Shown: positions 40,252-49,016 of the stretch, piece after piece
Layout of the letters: each line of letters begins with the position of its first letter
How positions within the stretch are numbered: the stretch's first letter is position 1
Source: Clostridiales bacterium
GTDB lineage: Bacteria > Bacillota > Clostridia > Christensenellales > Borkfalkiaceae
Reading direction: 5' to 3'
DNA: 63,943 nucleotides
Assembly: GCA_015055525.1 (NCBI GenBank)
Contig: SVHZ01000005.1
Span: 1 to 63,943, forward strand
Program-made: the position numbers and the translations under genes
Notes under the pieces: model-generated
What the model saw: only the letters and a program-made list of their open reading frames with translations
Told to the model about the DNA's origin: nothing
The model's database searches: none

Positions 40252-41743
40252 TAATTTAATTGAAACACTTAAAAATTTTAACCCAAGCCTTGGCGATTTA
40301 AGGCTTAATCAAGCCGAGTTTGACGGGAAAGAGGTTAAAGTTAAATTGATAAGCGACGTTACTATATCTAACGACGATTTAGATTTTATCAAAGCCTCGA
40401 TTGAAAAGGAACTCGTTGGGGTTGATTTAACTATAACCGTTAAAAAATCGATAGCCGATGCTGAAATTTCCAAGCGCGCTATATTTGATTATATTCAAAA
40501 GCATTGTTTTTCAGTTGCGCACTTGCTCACGCTTAATTCGATAAACGTTATAAGCGGTGGTAAAAAAATCAAGTACGAGATTATCGGGCTTGATAGCGTT
40601 TGCAATTACTTGCAAAGAACTTCGGCGCTTGAACAAATTAAAGAAAATCTTGAAAGAAATTACTGCAACGAGTTTGAGGGCGAACTTAGAATTACCGAAG
40701 AAGATACTGAAAAACCCGTTTACGAAGATTTAAGTGTTAGCGAAGACGATATTTTAGATATTAAAGTCCGCACGGTTAAGATGGTTGACGTTCAAAAATT
40801 TTCAGACGACGAGTTTTATGATACGGCAACCTATATTGCCGACGGTGAAAATATTTTAGGTAAATGCTATTTTGCAGGCACGGTTATTGAAAAGGAAGAG
40901 CGTGAAAGCAAAAAGGGTAACAAATATTATAGAATTACGCTCGATGATAAGAGCGGTAAAATCTCTGGTAGTTATTTTACTACCGATAAAGTAAAACTAC
41001 AAAAACTTGAAAAGTTAGACGTTGGTAGCATCGTGATAGTTCGCGGTGAAATGGAAGTTTTCAACGGTAGACCGAGTTTTTTAATTAAGGGTTTCCACTT
41101 CTGCGAATTTCCTTGCGGATATAAACCCGAACGCCGTCCTTCTAAAAAAGCGCCTGAAAAATACAGTTGCGCCTTCCCTGAAAAGTGTGAAATAAGCACG
41201 CAACAAGACTTTTTCACTAAAGAAAAAGAACTTCCTGAAACGCTCAAAGATAAAGAGTACGTCGTTGTGGATATAGAAACTACGGGAACGGACGTAACGA
41301 GTGATAAAATCACGGAAATCGGCGCGGTTAGAATTGTTAACGGCGTTATAGTTGAAAGTTTCCAAACGCTGATTGACCCCGAAGTTAAACTTTCTCAAAA
41401 GATAATTGAACTTACGGGAATAACTGACGAGATGCTCGTTGGTAAGCCCAAGATAGCAGACGCTTATCCAGACTTTTTCAAGTTCTTAGGCGATAGCGTT
41501 TTCGTGGCGCACAACGCTGACTTTGACTATAGGTTTTTAAGGAACGCGGGTAAGGATTTAGGCTATTATTTAGAAAACGATTATCTCGATACGCTCGTAA
41601 TTTCTAGAAAATTACTTCCGAGTTTACCAAACCATAAACTCAACACCGTTTGCGGATATTTTAACATTGAATTCCGCCACCACAGAGCGTTATCCGACGC
41701 GTTTGCTACTGCCGAAGCGCTTATTAAACTTTACAAATTGTAA
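40235..41743 (+). CDS. Truncated PolC: N-terminal, OB and 3'-5' exonuclease domains only
   Basis: 502 residues at the usual polC locus. Residues about 1-175 resemble the PolC N-terminal region, about 195-285 an OB fold (CYFAGTVIEKEERESKKGNK, IVIVRGEMEVFNGRPSF), then a linker and a DEDDh exonuclease from about 340 to the end: DIETTG (Exo I), AHNADFDYRFL (Exo II), HRALSDAFATAEAL (Exo III). The PHP and the whole polymerase core (about 900 residues) are absent, and the following DNA is not coding. Probably a proofreading or repair exonuclease. TTG start overlaps ispG by 17 bp; start uncertain. Confidence 0.85.
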   Translation: MRNPCDNLIETLKNFNPSLGDLRLNQAEFDGKEVKVKLISDVTISNDDLDFIKASIEKELVGVDLTITVKKSIADAEISKRAIFDYIQKHCFSVAHLLTLNSINVISGGKKIKYEIIGLDSVCNYLQRTSALEQIKENLERNYCNEFEGELRITEEDTEKPVYEDLSVSEDDILDIKVRTVKMVDVQKFSDDEFYDTATYIADGENILGKCYFAGTVIEKEERESKKGNKYYRITLDDKSGKISGSYFTTDKVKLQKLEKLDVGSIVIVRGEMEVFNGRPSFLIKGFHFCEFPCGYKPERRPSKKAPEKYSCAFPEKCEISTQQDFFTKEKELPETLKDKEYVVVDIETTGTDVTSDKITEIGAVRIVNGVIVESFQTLIDPEVKLSQKIIELTGITDEMLVGKPKIADAYPDFFKFLGDSVFVAHNADFDYRFLRNAGKDLGYYLENDYLDTLVISRKLLPSLPNHKLNTVCGYFNIEFRHHRALSDAFATAEALIKLYKL

Positions 41744-41761
41744 AAAATATGACAAAAATGC

Positions 41762-41790
41762 TTGCCAAGACGGATTATATATGTTAATAT
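41762..41790 (+). promoter_or_regulatory. Promoter before rimP
   Basis: TTGCCA (41762-41767), 17 bp, TAATAT (41785-41790). Confidence 0.55.
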
Positions 41791-41819
41791 ATAAGAGCAT
41801 TATGATTAAGACTTATGAT

Positions 41820-41851
41820 GAGAGTGTTCTTTTTTGGAACACTCTCAAATT
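41820..41851 (+). promoter_or_regulatory. Leader hairpin before rimP
   Basis: Perfect 10-bp stem GAGAGTGTTC / GAACACTCTC with a T-rich loop, then CAAATTTTT, 20 nt before the start codon. It has the form of an attenuator or weak terminator in the leader of the rimP-nusA operon. Confidence 0.6.
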
Positions 41852-41866
41852 TTTATAAGGGGTTTT

Positions 41867-42319
41867 ATGAAATTCAAATCAATAGAAGAAATAACTCAGT
41901 TTTTAACGCCGTACGCCGATTCTATTGGAGCGGAAATCGTTGAAGTTGAAACTAAAATTAAACCGCCGTCGCTTACAATTTACTTGGACACTGAAAGCGG
42001 TATTGATCTTGACACGCTTGAAAAATTCCATAATTTAATCGACCTTCCGCTTGATGAGTTTGACGTTTACGAAGGAAATTACACTCTTAACGTTTCAAGC
42101 CCCGGCTTAGATAGAGCGCTCAAAACGGAAAGAGATTTTATCCGCAATATGGGTAGGGATATGGAAATTAAGTTTTTTGCCCCAATGATGGGTAAAAAAA
42201 TTATAGAAGCGAAACTTATCGGATATAATAACAACGTTATAACCGTAGAGTACGAAGGAAAAGAGTTAAATCTTGAACTTTCAAAAATAGCAAAAATTAG
42301 CCAAGCGATCAAGTTTTAA
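41867..42319 (+). CDS. rimP: Ribosome maturation factor RimP
   Basis: 150-residue 30S subunit assembly factor. The start is the ATG at 41867 behind AAGGGG; earlier in-frame codons belong to the leader hairpin. N-terminal ferredoxin-like domain (IGAEIVEVE ... LTIYLDTESGIDLDTLEKFH), the NVSSPGLDRALKTERDF signature near the middle, and a C-terminal SH3-like domain (EGKELNLELSKIAKISQ). First gene of the nusA-infB operon. Confidence 0.93.
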   Translation: MKFKSIEEITQFLTPYADSIGAEIVEVETKIKPPSLTIYLDTESGIDLDTLEKFHNLIDLPLDEFDVYEGNYTLNVSSPGLDRALKTERDFIRNMGRDMEIKFFAPMMGKKIIEAKLIGYNNNVITVEYEGKELNLELSKIAKISQAIKF

Positions 42320-42337
42320 CGCTCACTTTCAACAAGC

Positions 42338-42497
42338 GGTTGATATCAACCCCGTGAAACGTGCGCAATACAAGTATTTCACAAGCGATTCCGTACAAAG
42401 AGTACGCGTACGCTTGCGAAATACGGCTATGATGAAGTATAAAAATTTAAGAAAATAATTGTCTTGCTAGCGTTTGACTGGTTTGATTTTATCAACC
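42338..42497 (+). ncRNA. Structured rimP-nusA spacer
   Basis: A 253-bp gap inside an otherwise tight operon. It contains palindrome GGTTGATATCAACC (42338-42351), a long hairpin whose 14-nt arms 42374-42387 and 42411-42424 match at 13 positions and enclose CGTAC-AAAGA-GTACG, and GGTTTGAT-TTT-ATCAACC (42480-42497). The first and last elements share GGTTGAT/ATCAACC and could pair with each other instead of themselves, as in a switch. No protein gene is seen. Confidence 0.5.
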
Positions 42498-42572
42498 GTT
42501 ATTGAAAATTCGCTTTTGGGCGGGACAATAAAAATAGACAAAATTTAATATTTAATATTTTAGGAGAAATTT

Positions 42573-43649
42573 ATGGTAAACAAAGATTTTTTTGCCGCGC
42601 TTGACGAATTGTGCGCGAGCAAGGGTATTGAAAGACAGTCTTTTATAGACACTTTGCAATCGGCGCTCACTTCAGCGTACAAGAGATACGCTAAAGGCGA
42701 CGCGAGTGACGTTGTTGTTAAAATGAACGACGAAAAGTGTTCTATTAGATTTTTTGCGATTAAGCAAATCGTAGAAGTGGTTGAAGATCCCGATAAGCAA
42801 ATTACTCTTGAAGAGGCAAAAGAGTATAAAAAATCTTATAAAATCGGCGATACTTTTGAAAAGGAATTTACGCCGAAAGACTTTGGTAGAATTGCCGCTC
42901 AAACTGCAAAGCAAGTAGTTATGCAAAAAATCAGAGAGGCTGAAAGAAACAATACTATCTCTGAATTTGAAGATAAAGAAAACGAAATTCAATCTGCTAT
43001 CGTTAGAAAGGTTGAAAACGGCAACGTTTACGTTGAACTTTCAGGCGGTCAACTCGAAGGCGTAATGCTTCCGCAAGACCAAGTTCCTGGTGAAAGTTAC
43101 AACTTAAACGATAAAATTAGCGTTTACGTTAAGAGAATACGTCAAATTGGTAAAAACACTCAAATACTTGTTTCTCGTACTGCTACGGGGCTTGTTAAGA
43201 GATTCTTTGAAAATGAAGTTCCTGAAATTAAGCAAGGTATCGTAGTTATCAAGTCGGTATCTCGTGAAGCAGGTCAAAGAACTAAGATTGCTATTCACAG
43301 CATCGATCCTCAAGTTGACGCGTTAGGCGCGTGCGTTGGTAACAAGGGTATGCGCGTTAACGCCGTTATTGAACAACTTGGCGGTGAGAAAATCGATATT
43401 ATTCCTTGGAGTGAAGATCCGCTTGAATTTATTGCAAAGGCGCTTGCTCCTGCAAAAGTTTTAAGGGTAACTGCTATTGATGAAAAGTCTGCAAGAGTAA
43501 TCGTTCCCGACGATAAACTTTCACTTGCAATCGGTAGAGACGGTCAAAACGCAAGGCTTGCCGCTAGACTTACAGGCTGGAAGATTGACGTTAAGAGCGA
43601 ATCAAAAGCAATGGAAGAATTTGGCGCAGAAGAGATCATCGAAGAATAA
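42573..43649 (+). CDS. nusA: Transcription termination/antitermination protein NusA
   Basis: RNA polymerase-binding factor for pausing and termination, 358 residues, the short Firmicutes form without acidic C-terminal repeats. N-terminal domain (FAALDELCASKGIERQSFID), S1 domain (about 135-200, IVRKVENGNVYVELSGGQLEGVM), then KH1 and KH2 (RTKIAIHSIDPQVDALGACVGNKGMR; IGRDGQNARLAARLTGWKID). AGGAGA precedes the ATG. The unusual structured spacer upstream suggests independent control. Confidence 0.96.
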   Translation: MVNKDFFAALDELCASKGIERQSFIDTLQSALTSAYKRYAKGDASDVVVKMNDEKCSIRFFAIKQIVEVVEDPDKQITLEEAKEYKKSYKIGDTFEKEFTPKDFGRIAAQTAKQVVMQKIREAERNNTISEFEDKENEIQSAIVRKVENGNVYVELSGGQLEGVMLPQDQVPGESYNLNDKISVYVKRIRQIGKNTQILVSRTATGLVKRFFENEVPEIKQGIVVIKSVSREAGQRTKIAIHSIDPQVDALGACVGNKGMRVNAVIEQLGGEKIDIIPWSEDPLEFIAKALAPAKVLRVTAIDEKSARVIVPDDKLSLAIGRDGQNARLAARLTGWKIDVKSESKAMEEFGAEEIIEE

Positions 43650-43665
43650 TTTATAGGTATTCAAT

Positions 43666-43935
43666 ATGGAAAATAAGAAAATTCCTATGCGCACTTGTAT
43701 TGCTTGTAGGAGTGAAAAACCCAAGAGGGAACTTATCCGCATCGTAAAGACGAGCGACAATCAGTTTAAGGTTGATAGAACGGGTAAACTCAACGGTCGC
43801 GGAGCGTATTTGTGTGACGATAAGGCTTGCTTGGAAAAGATTATTAAGAAAAAATTATTAAAGGTTGCGTTCGGGGTAGAAGTTCCCGATAGCGTTTACC
43901 TTGAACTTTCGGAGGAATTCTTTGGAAAAGAGTAA
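43666..43935 (+). CDS. ylxR: YlxR family RNA-binding protein (DUF448)
   Basis: 89 residues; begins KKIPMRTCIACRSEKPKRELIRIV, the family signature, with GRGAYLCDDKACLEK later. YlxR proteins are small nucleic-acid-binding proteins of the nusA operon, linked in Bacillus to gene expression control and proposed to affect RNase P. Overlaps the next gene. Confidence 0.93.
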   Translation: MENKKIPMRTCIACRSEKPKRELIRIVKTSDNQFKVDRTGKLNGRGAYLCDDKACLEKIIKKKLLKVAFGVEVPDSVYLELSEEFFGKE

Positions 43936-44248
43936 AATACTTACTTTTATAGGATTTTCGATAAGGGCAAGGAAATTGCGAGCGGGCGCGAACGCTGTTG
44001 CAACGCTTAAAAAGGCAAACGTTTTAATAATTTGCCACACGGCGTCTAAAAACGCGTACGACGAGGCTATTAAACTTTGTAAAAAGTTTAACGCTCCGCT
44101 TATCGAAAGCAAAACCTACAAAATAGAAGAATTAGTTAGAAAAGAAAATTGCAAACTTGTGGCTATACAGGACGAATCGCTTGGAAATGCCATTTTGCAA
44201 AATTTAGACGAGCATTTTCAAGAATATTCGTGGAGGGATAACACCTGA
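43922..44248 (+). CDS. ylxQ: L7Ae/eL8-family ribosomal protein (YlxQ)
   Basis: 108 residues from a TTG at 43922, chosen because CGGAGG lies 8 nt upstream within ylxR; it overlaps ylxR by 14 bp. L7Ae-type fold: ILTFIGFSIRARKLRAGANAV (K-turn-binding G-x-x-x-R-A-x-K-L region), VLIICHTASKNAYDEAIKLCKK, and a C-terminal LVAIQDESLGNAIL. Likely binds kink-turn RNA on the ribosome or elsewhere. Confidence 0.9.
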   Translation: MEKSKILTFIGFSIRARKLRAGANAVATLKKANVLIICHTASKNAYDEAIKLCKKFNAPLIESKTYKIEELVRKENCKLVAIQDESLGNAILQNLDEHFQEYSWRDNT

Positions 44249-44249
44249 T

Positions 44250-46847
44250 ATGGAAGTAAAAAAAGAAGAGAAAAAAGAATTTAGTTTTATTAAAAATTTA
44301 GGCAATTTAATTAAGGAAAACAAGGGTTCAGTTTTAGTTGAGGATTTCAAAGGGGTTTCTAAGTCTATTGAGAAAAAGTTAGCGGAAAAGGCTAAACTTT
44401 TGGCTAAGCAAAAGGCTGAAGAACTTCAAAAACTTGCCGAACAACAAAAGAAGGAAGAAGTTGTAGTTCAACCCGTAGAAGAAGTAAAAGTTGAAGAGCC
44501 TATCAAAGAGGTTGAAGTTCCAGTTGAAGTTGAAACTAAAACGGAAGAAGTTAAGGTTGAAGAAACGGTTGAGGTTAAAGAAGAAGTTAAGCCTGAACAA
44601 CCCGTTGAGGAAAAGAAGGAAGAACCTAAAGCCCCCGTTATTCAAAAGACTGATAACCCAAATATCGTTATTATCGACGGTAAGAGAGTATTCGTTCCTC
44701 AAGGAAGGCGTGAATACGTTGTTAAAGACGATAAAAAGCCTAATCCTAACAATAAAAAGCCTTCTAACGTTGGAAGAACTTACAATGCTGAAAACGGCGC
44801 TCAAAACAAGCGTGAGTACAATAATAACCAAGGCGAAAGAAAGCCGTATCAGCCTTCTAATAAGCCTGCGCCTACTGCTCCTCAGTTCGTTCCTAAGGAA
44901 AATAACAGAACGCAAGGTAAGAAGAAAAACGAGAGAAATAATTATGAAGATAAGAAGGCTATCAATAAGAAGTCTTTGATTAAAGGTCAAGTTTCTATCG
45001 ATGATTTTGACGAGGACAAGACGGGATACAGAAAGATGCGTAAGTCTAAAGACAAGCATCAAGAAGAAACCGTTTCAACCGTTAAAATTGAAAAGGCTGT
45101 TATCAATAAAGAAATTATCGCCGTTAAGGAACTTTCAGAACTTTTAGGTATAACCGCGGTTGAAATAACCAAGCGTTTATTCAAAGAAGGAATAATGAAG
45201 ACCATTAACGACTCTATCGATTACGATACCGCTGGTTTTATCGCCGCAGAACTCGGCATTGAACTTGAACTCAAACTCGATAAGACTGCGGAAGACGTTT
45301 TAAGTGAAGGTTTCAAAGATGATGAAGAAGACGTTACTAAACTCATTAAGCGTCCACCGGTCGTTACCGTTATGGGTCACGTTGACCACGGTAAAACTTC
45401 ACTTCTTGATAAAATTCGTAACGCTAACGTTACGGCGGGCGAAGCGGGTGGTATTACTCAACATATCGGCGCTTACACCGTTAACGTTAACGGCGAAACG
45501 ATAACCTTCCTCGATACGCCTGGCCACGCTGCGTTTACCGCTATGCGTGCTCGTGGCGCTCAACTTACCGATATTGCAATTATCGTAGTTGCGGCGGACG
45601 ACGGTATTATGCCACAAACTATCGAGGCAATCCACCACGCGAAAGCGGCGGGCGTAACTATCATAGTTGCTGCCAACAAGATGGATAAGCAAACCGCGGA
45701 TATTGAAAGAGTTAAGAAAGGTCTTGCCGACCAAGAAATTTTAGTTGAAGAATGGGGTGGCGACGTTGCGCTCGTTCCCGTATCTGCTAAAACTGGCGCG
45801 GGTATTGACGAACTCTTGGAAACGGTTATCATTTCTGCGGAAATGAAAGAACTCAAAGCAAACCCCGACCGTATGGCGAAGGGTATTATAGTTGAAGCAA
45901 AACTCGATAAGGGTAAAGGCCCTGTTGCAACCGTGCTCGTTCAAAGCGGTACGCTTAAAGTTGGCGATTATCTCGTTGCGGGAACGATAACCGGTAAGGT
46001 TAGAGCGATGGTTGACGATAAGGGTAGAAACGTAAAAACTGCAGGTCCTTCAATGCCTGTATCTATTCTCGGTTTAGAGTCAGTTCCTAACGCGGGCGAT
46101 AGTTTATTTGCCGTTGAAGAAGCAAAACTCGGCGCACTCGTTGCAAGCGAGAGAAAGAATAGAGAAAGAGAAGAAATGATTAGAGAACAACAAAAGATTT
46201 CTCTTGACGATTTATTCTCTAAAGTATCTTCAGGCGACCTTAAAAACCTTAACCTTATCGTAAAGGCAGACGTTCAAGGTTCGGTTGAAGCAATCAAACA
46301 ATCTCTTATCGAACTTTCTAACGAAGAAGTTAAAGTTAACGTTATTCACTCGGCAGTTGGCGCAATTTCTGAAACTGACGTAAACCTTGCCGATTCTTCA
46401 AATTCAATTATCATTGGTTTCAACGTTCGTCCTGACGCTAAGGCTAAGACGCTTGCTGAACAAAACAAGATTGATATTAAACTTTATAGAGTTATCTACG
46501 AGGCGATCGATGACGTTAATAAGGCGCTCAAAGGTATGCTTGCTCCTAAGTTTAGCGACGTTTACCTTGGTAAAGCCGAAGTTCGTGAAACGTTCAAGAT
46601 TACCGGCGTTGGCACGGTTGCAGGTTGTTACGTTACCGACGGTAAGATCGTTAGAAACGGCAAACTTAGAATTTATCGTGAAGACGTTATGATTTGTGAA
46701 GGAAACGTACTTCAACTCAAGCGTTTCAAAGACGACGTTAAAGAAGTTCAACAAGGCTTTGAATGCGGTATGTCTATTGAAAAGTTTGACGATATTAAGA
46801 TTGGCGACTTTATCGAGTGCTATATCGTAGAAGAACAAAAGGCGTAA
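44250..46847 (+). CDS. infB: Translation initiation factor IF-2
   Basis: 865-residue GTPase delivering fMet-tRNA to the 30S subunit. A Lys/Glu/Val-rich low-complexity N-terminus (about 40-270) precedes the IF2-N domain (KELSELLGITAVEITKRLFKEG), then the G domain: G1 GHVDHGKTS (about 376-384), G2 GGITQHIGAY, G3 DTPGHAAF, G4 NKMD, then SAKTGAGIDELL; domains II, III and the tRNA-binding IV follow. GGAGGG before the ATG, 1 bp after ylxQ. Confidence 0.97.
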   Translation: MEVKKEEKKEFSFIKNLGNLIKENKGSVLVEDFKGVSKSIEKKLAEKAKLLAKQKAEELQKLAEQQKKEEVVVQPVEEVKVEEPIKEVEVPVEVETKTEEVKVEETVEVKEEVKPEQPVEEKKEEPKAPVIQKTDNPNIVIIDGKRVFVPQGRREYVVKDDKKPNPNNKKPSNVGRTYNAENGAQNKREYNNNQGERKPYQPSNKPAPTAPQFVPKENNRTQGKKKNERNNYEDKKAINKKSLIKGQVSIDDFDEDKTGYRKMRKSKDKHQEETVSTVKIEKAVINKEIIAVKELSELLGITAVEITKRLFKEGIMKTINDSIDYDTAGFIAAELGIELELKLDKTAEDVLSEGFKDDEEDVTKLIKRPPVVTVMGHVDHGKTSLLDKIRNANVTAGEAGGITQHIGAYTVNVNGETITFLDTPGHAAFTAMRARGAQLTDIAIIVVAADDGIMPQTIEAIHHAKAAGVTIIVAANKMDKQTADIERVKKGLADQEILVEEWGGDVALVPVSAKTGAGIDELLETVIISAEMKELKANPDRMAKGIIVEAKLDKGKGPVATVLVQSGTLKVGDYLVAGTITGKVRAMVDDKGRNVKTAGPSMPVSILGLESVPNAGDSLFAVEEAKLGALVASERKNREREEMIREQQKISLDDLFSKVSSGDLKNLNLIVKADVQGSVEAIKQSLIELSNEEVKVNVIHSAVGAISETDVNLADSSNSIIIGFNVRPDAKAKTLAEQNKIDIKLYRVIYEAIDDVNKALKGMLAPKFSDVYLGKAEVRETFKITGVGTVAGCYVTDGKIVRNGKLRIYREDVMICEGNVLQLKRFKDDVKEVQQGFECGMSIEKFDDIKIGDFIECYIVEEQKA

Positions 46848-46850
46848 TTT

Positions 46851-47237
46851 ATGAAAGGTAAAAGAACAGATAGACTTAATAGCGAGTTCCGTAAGATAAT
46901 TTACGACGTTATTAAGAATAAACTCAATATAGCGGGCGTTACTGAAATGTTTTCAATTACTGAAGTTGACGTTTCGCCCGACTTAAAACACGCTAAAGTA
47001 TATATTAGCGTGTATTCTACGAGCGAAGAAAAAGAAAAGGCTACGTTTGACGCCATTTGTAAGGCTTCGCCCGAGATAAGAAGAGAACTTGCGCATAGCA
47101 CAACTATCCGCTACGTTCCCGAACTCCGTTTTTATAAAGACGGGGCTAGTGCGTACGGCAACAAGATAGATACTATACTTGCAGGTTTGACGTATGGGGA
47201 TAATTCTAACGATGACGATAACGGAAATAACGGCTGA
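46851..47237 (+). CDS. rbfA: Ribosome-binding factor A
   Basis: 30S maturation factor, 128 residues, single KH-like domain: RTDRLNSEFRKIIYDVIKNKL, EVDVSPDLKHAKVYISVYST and the C-terminal LRFYKDGASAYGNKIDTIL. A short acidic Asn/Asp tail overlaps the start of the next gene. Position after infB is conserved. Confidence 0.95.
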   Translation: MKGKRTDRLNSEFRKIIYDVIKNKLNIAGVTEMFSITEVDVSPDLKHAKVYISVYSTSEEKEKATFDAICKASPEIRRELAHSTTIRYVPELRFYKDGASAYGNKIDTILAGLTYGDNSNDDDNGNNG

Positions 47238-48162
47238 ACTTAAAAAGGCAAAGTCCGTTTTAATTTTCAGTCATAATAGACCTGACGGAGATACCGTTGG
47301 TAGCGCAACGGCTTTGAGATTGGCGCTTATAAAACTTGGTAAAAGTGCCGATTTAGTGTGCGCGCACGATATACCCGAAAAATTAAAATATATAAAAACT
47401 GCAAGGTTTTATCAAAAAAATATTTTAAGTTTAGATTACGATGCTTTCGTTTCAGTTGATATGGCTAACGAGTTTATGTTTACCGAACTTTATTCGTCGT
47501 TCAAAAAACATAAAAACACGTTTAATATCGACCATCATATATCTAATTCAAGGTATGCTAAATTCAACTTCGTTGAAGAAGCGGGCGCTACTTGTGAAAT
47601 TATCTATAAGATAATTTTAGAATTGGGCGTGGAAATTGATAGCGAGATAGCGGACAGTTTAATGACGGGTATCGTTACCGATACGGGCGCTTTCCATCAC
47701 TCAAACGCCACGAGCCAAACTTTAGAGATTGCTTCAAACCTTTTATCAGGTGGGGCAAATCTTCATTTTATAATGAAGAGAAACTTCAAAGATCAACCTA
47801 AGGAAAGAGCAAATCTATACGGAAAAGTTATCTCTAAAATGAGATATTATCTTGAAGATAAAGTTGGCGTTTTAACGATTACCAGAAAAGATATTGAAGA
47901 TGCAGGCGCGCTTGACAATATGACGGAAGGGTTTATCGACTATCCTATGACGGTTGAGAGCGTTGAAGTTGCAATTTCACTTCTTGAAACGGGAAAAAAC
48001 AGATATAAAATCAGTTTGAGAAGTAAAGGTAAAGTTGACGTTAACGAGATTGCCTCACTTTACGGTGGCGGTGGCCACGTTCAAGCGAGCGGGGCGCTTA
48101 TAAACGGTTACATGGAAGATATTATCGATAAACTCGTTTTCAACGTTAAACAAAGATTATGA
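47212..48162 (+). CDS. nrnA: DHH/DHHA1 phosphodiesterase (NrnA-type oligoribonuclease)
   Basis: Degrades nanoRNA and pAp-like nucleotides. About 316 residues. DHH motifs: FSHNRPDGDTVGSA (H-N-x-P-D-x-D), SVDMANE, FNIDHHISNSRYA, and MTGIVTDTGAFHHS; DHHA1 end motif GGGGHVQASGALI near the C-terminus. Start taken at 47212; an ATG at 47194 is also possible, and neither has a strong ribosome binding site. Overlaps rbfA by 26 bp and truB by 4 bp. Confidence 0.92.
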   Translation: MTITEITAELKKAKSVLIFSHNRPDGDTVGSATALRLALIKLGKSADLVCAHDIPEKLKYIKTARFYQKNILSLDYDAFVSVDMANEFMFTELYSSFKKHKNTFNIDHHISNSRYAKFNFVEEAGATCEIIYKIILELGVEIDSEIADSLMTGIVTDTGAFHHSNATSQTLEIASNLLSGGANLHFIMKRNFKDQPKERANLYGKVISKMRYYLEDKVGVLTITRKDIEDAGALDNMTEGFIDYPMTVESVEVAISLLETGKNRYKISLRSKGKVDVNEIASLYGGGGHVQASGALINGYMEDIIDKLVFNVKQRL

Positions 48163-49016
48163 ATGGATTTATAAATTACTATAAGCCGAGCGGAATATCC
48201 TCGGCTTATGCTATAAACAGAATAAAAAAGTTATTCAAAGGTTGTAAAATTGGGCATATGGGAACTTTAGATCCCCTTGCCGAAGGCGTACTGCCCCTTG
48301 CCGTAGGAAAGTCTACTAGGCTCTTTGATTTTTTGCTTGACAAAGAAAAAATTTATATTGCCGAGTTTACTTTCGGTTATGAAACTGACACGCTCGATAG
48401 AGGCGGTAAAATTATAAAATCGGAAGGCTTAATTCCAACTAAGGAAGAAATCTTAAAAGTTTTACCAACTTTAGTTGGTAAGGTTGATCAAATTCCACCG
48501 CTTTATAGCGCTAAAAACGTTGGTGGAGAGAGAAGTTATCACATAGCAAGGCGTGGCGGAACGGTTGAGTTAAAACCTAAAACGGTTGAGATTGACTCTA
48601 TCGTTTTAGACGGTGGAGAAAACGGTGTTTACACTTTTACAATCACTTGTAAAGGTGGAACTTACATCCGTTCTATTTGCAGAGATTTAGCCTACGCGCT
48701 TAATACCTTTGCCACGATGACTAAGTTAAAAAGAATTAAAAGTGGCGCTTTCACTTTGGAAAACGCCGTTACCGAGCAAGATTTAATAGAGTTAAAAGAC
48801 TTGAAATCCTTGCTCATAAAACCCGATAAAATGGTAGATTTTAAGTCTATTCATCTCGATGAATACAGTTCTAGTGAACTTGCGAGCGGCAGACCGTTTA
48901 AGATTGATGAAAAAGACGGGGTTTACAAAGTTTATGATAATCTATCAAGTTTTATTGGAATTGGAATAGTTAATGAAAACGCGTTGAAGATAAAGGCGTA
49001 TCTTAAAGATGATTAA
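48159..49016 (+). CDS. truB: tRNA pseudouridine-55 synthase
   Basis: Makes pseudouridine 55 in the T arm of tRNAs. 285 residues. GFINYYKPSGISSAYAINRIKK start, the catalytic GHMGTLDPLAEGVLPL (Asp ~38), KIYIAEFTFGYETDTLDRGG, PPLYSAKNVGGERSYHIARRG and GTYIRSICRDLAY. Overlaps nrnA by 4 bp and ribF by 8 bp. Confidence 0.96.
   Translation: MNGFINYYKPSGISSAYAINRIKKLFKGCKIGHMGTLDPLAEGVLPLAVGKSTRLFDFLLDKEKIYIAEFTFGYETDTLDRGGKIIKSEGLIPTKEEILKVLPTLVGKVDQIPPLYSAKNVGGERSYHIARRGGTVELKPKTVEIDSIVLDGGENGVYTFTITCKGGTYIRSICRDLAYALNTFATMTKLKRIKSGAFTLENAVTEQDLIELKDLKSLLIKPDKMVDFKSIHLDEYSSSELASGRPFKIDEKDGVYKVYDNLSSFIGIGIVNENALKIKAYLKDD

Noticed and set aside
41744..41866. Frameshift explanation for the short polC
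   Set aside because: The downstream DNA contains a promoter, a hairpin and the rimP start, with no polymerase-like reading frame in any phase.
44379..45062. Long open frame antisense to the infB N-terminus, and other frames there
   Set aside because: It is a by-product of the Lys/Glu/Val-rich low-complexity coding of IF-2; it has no ribosome binding site and its product is Phe/Leu/Asn-rich nonsense.
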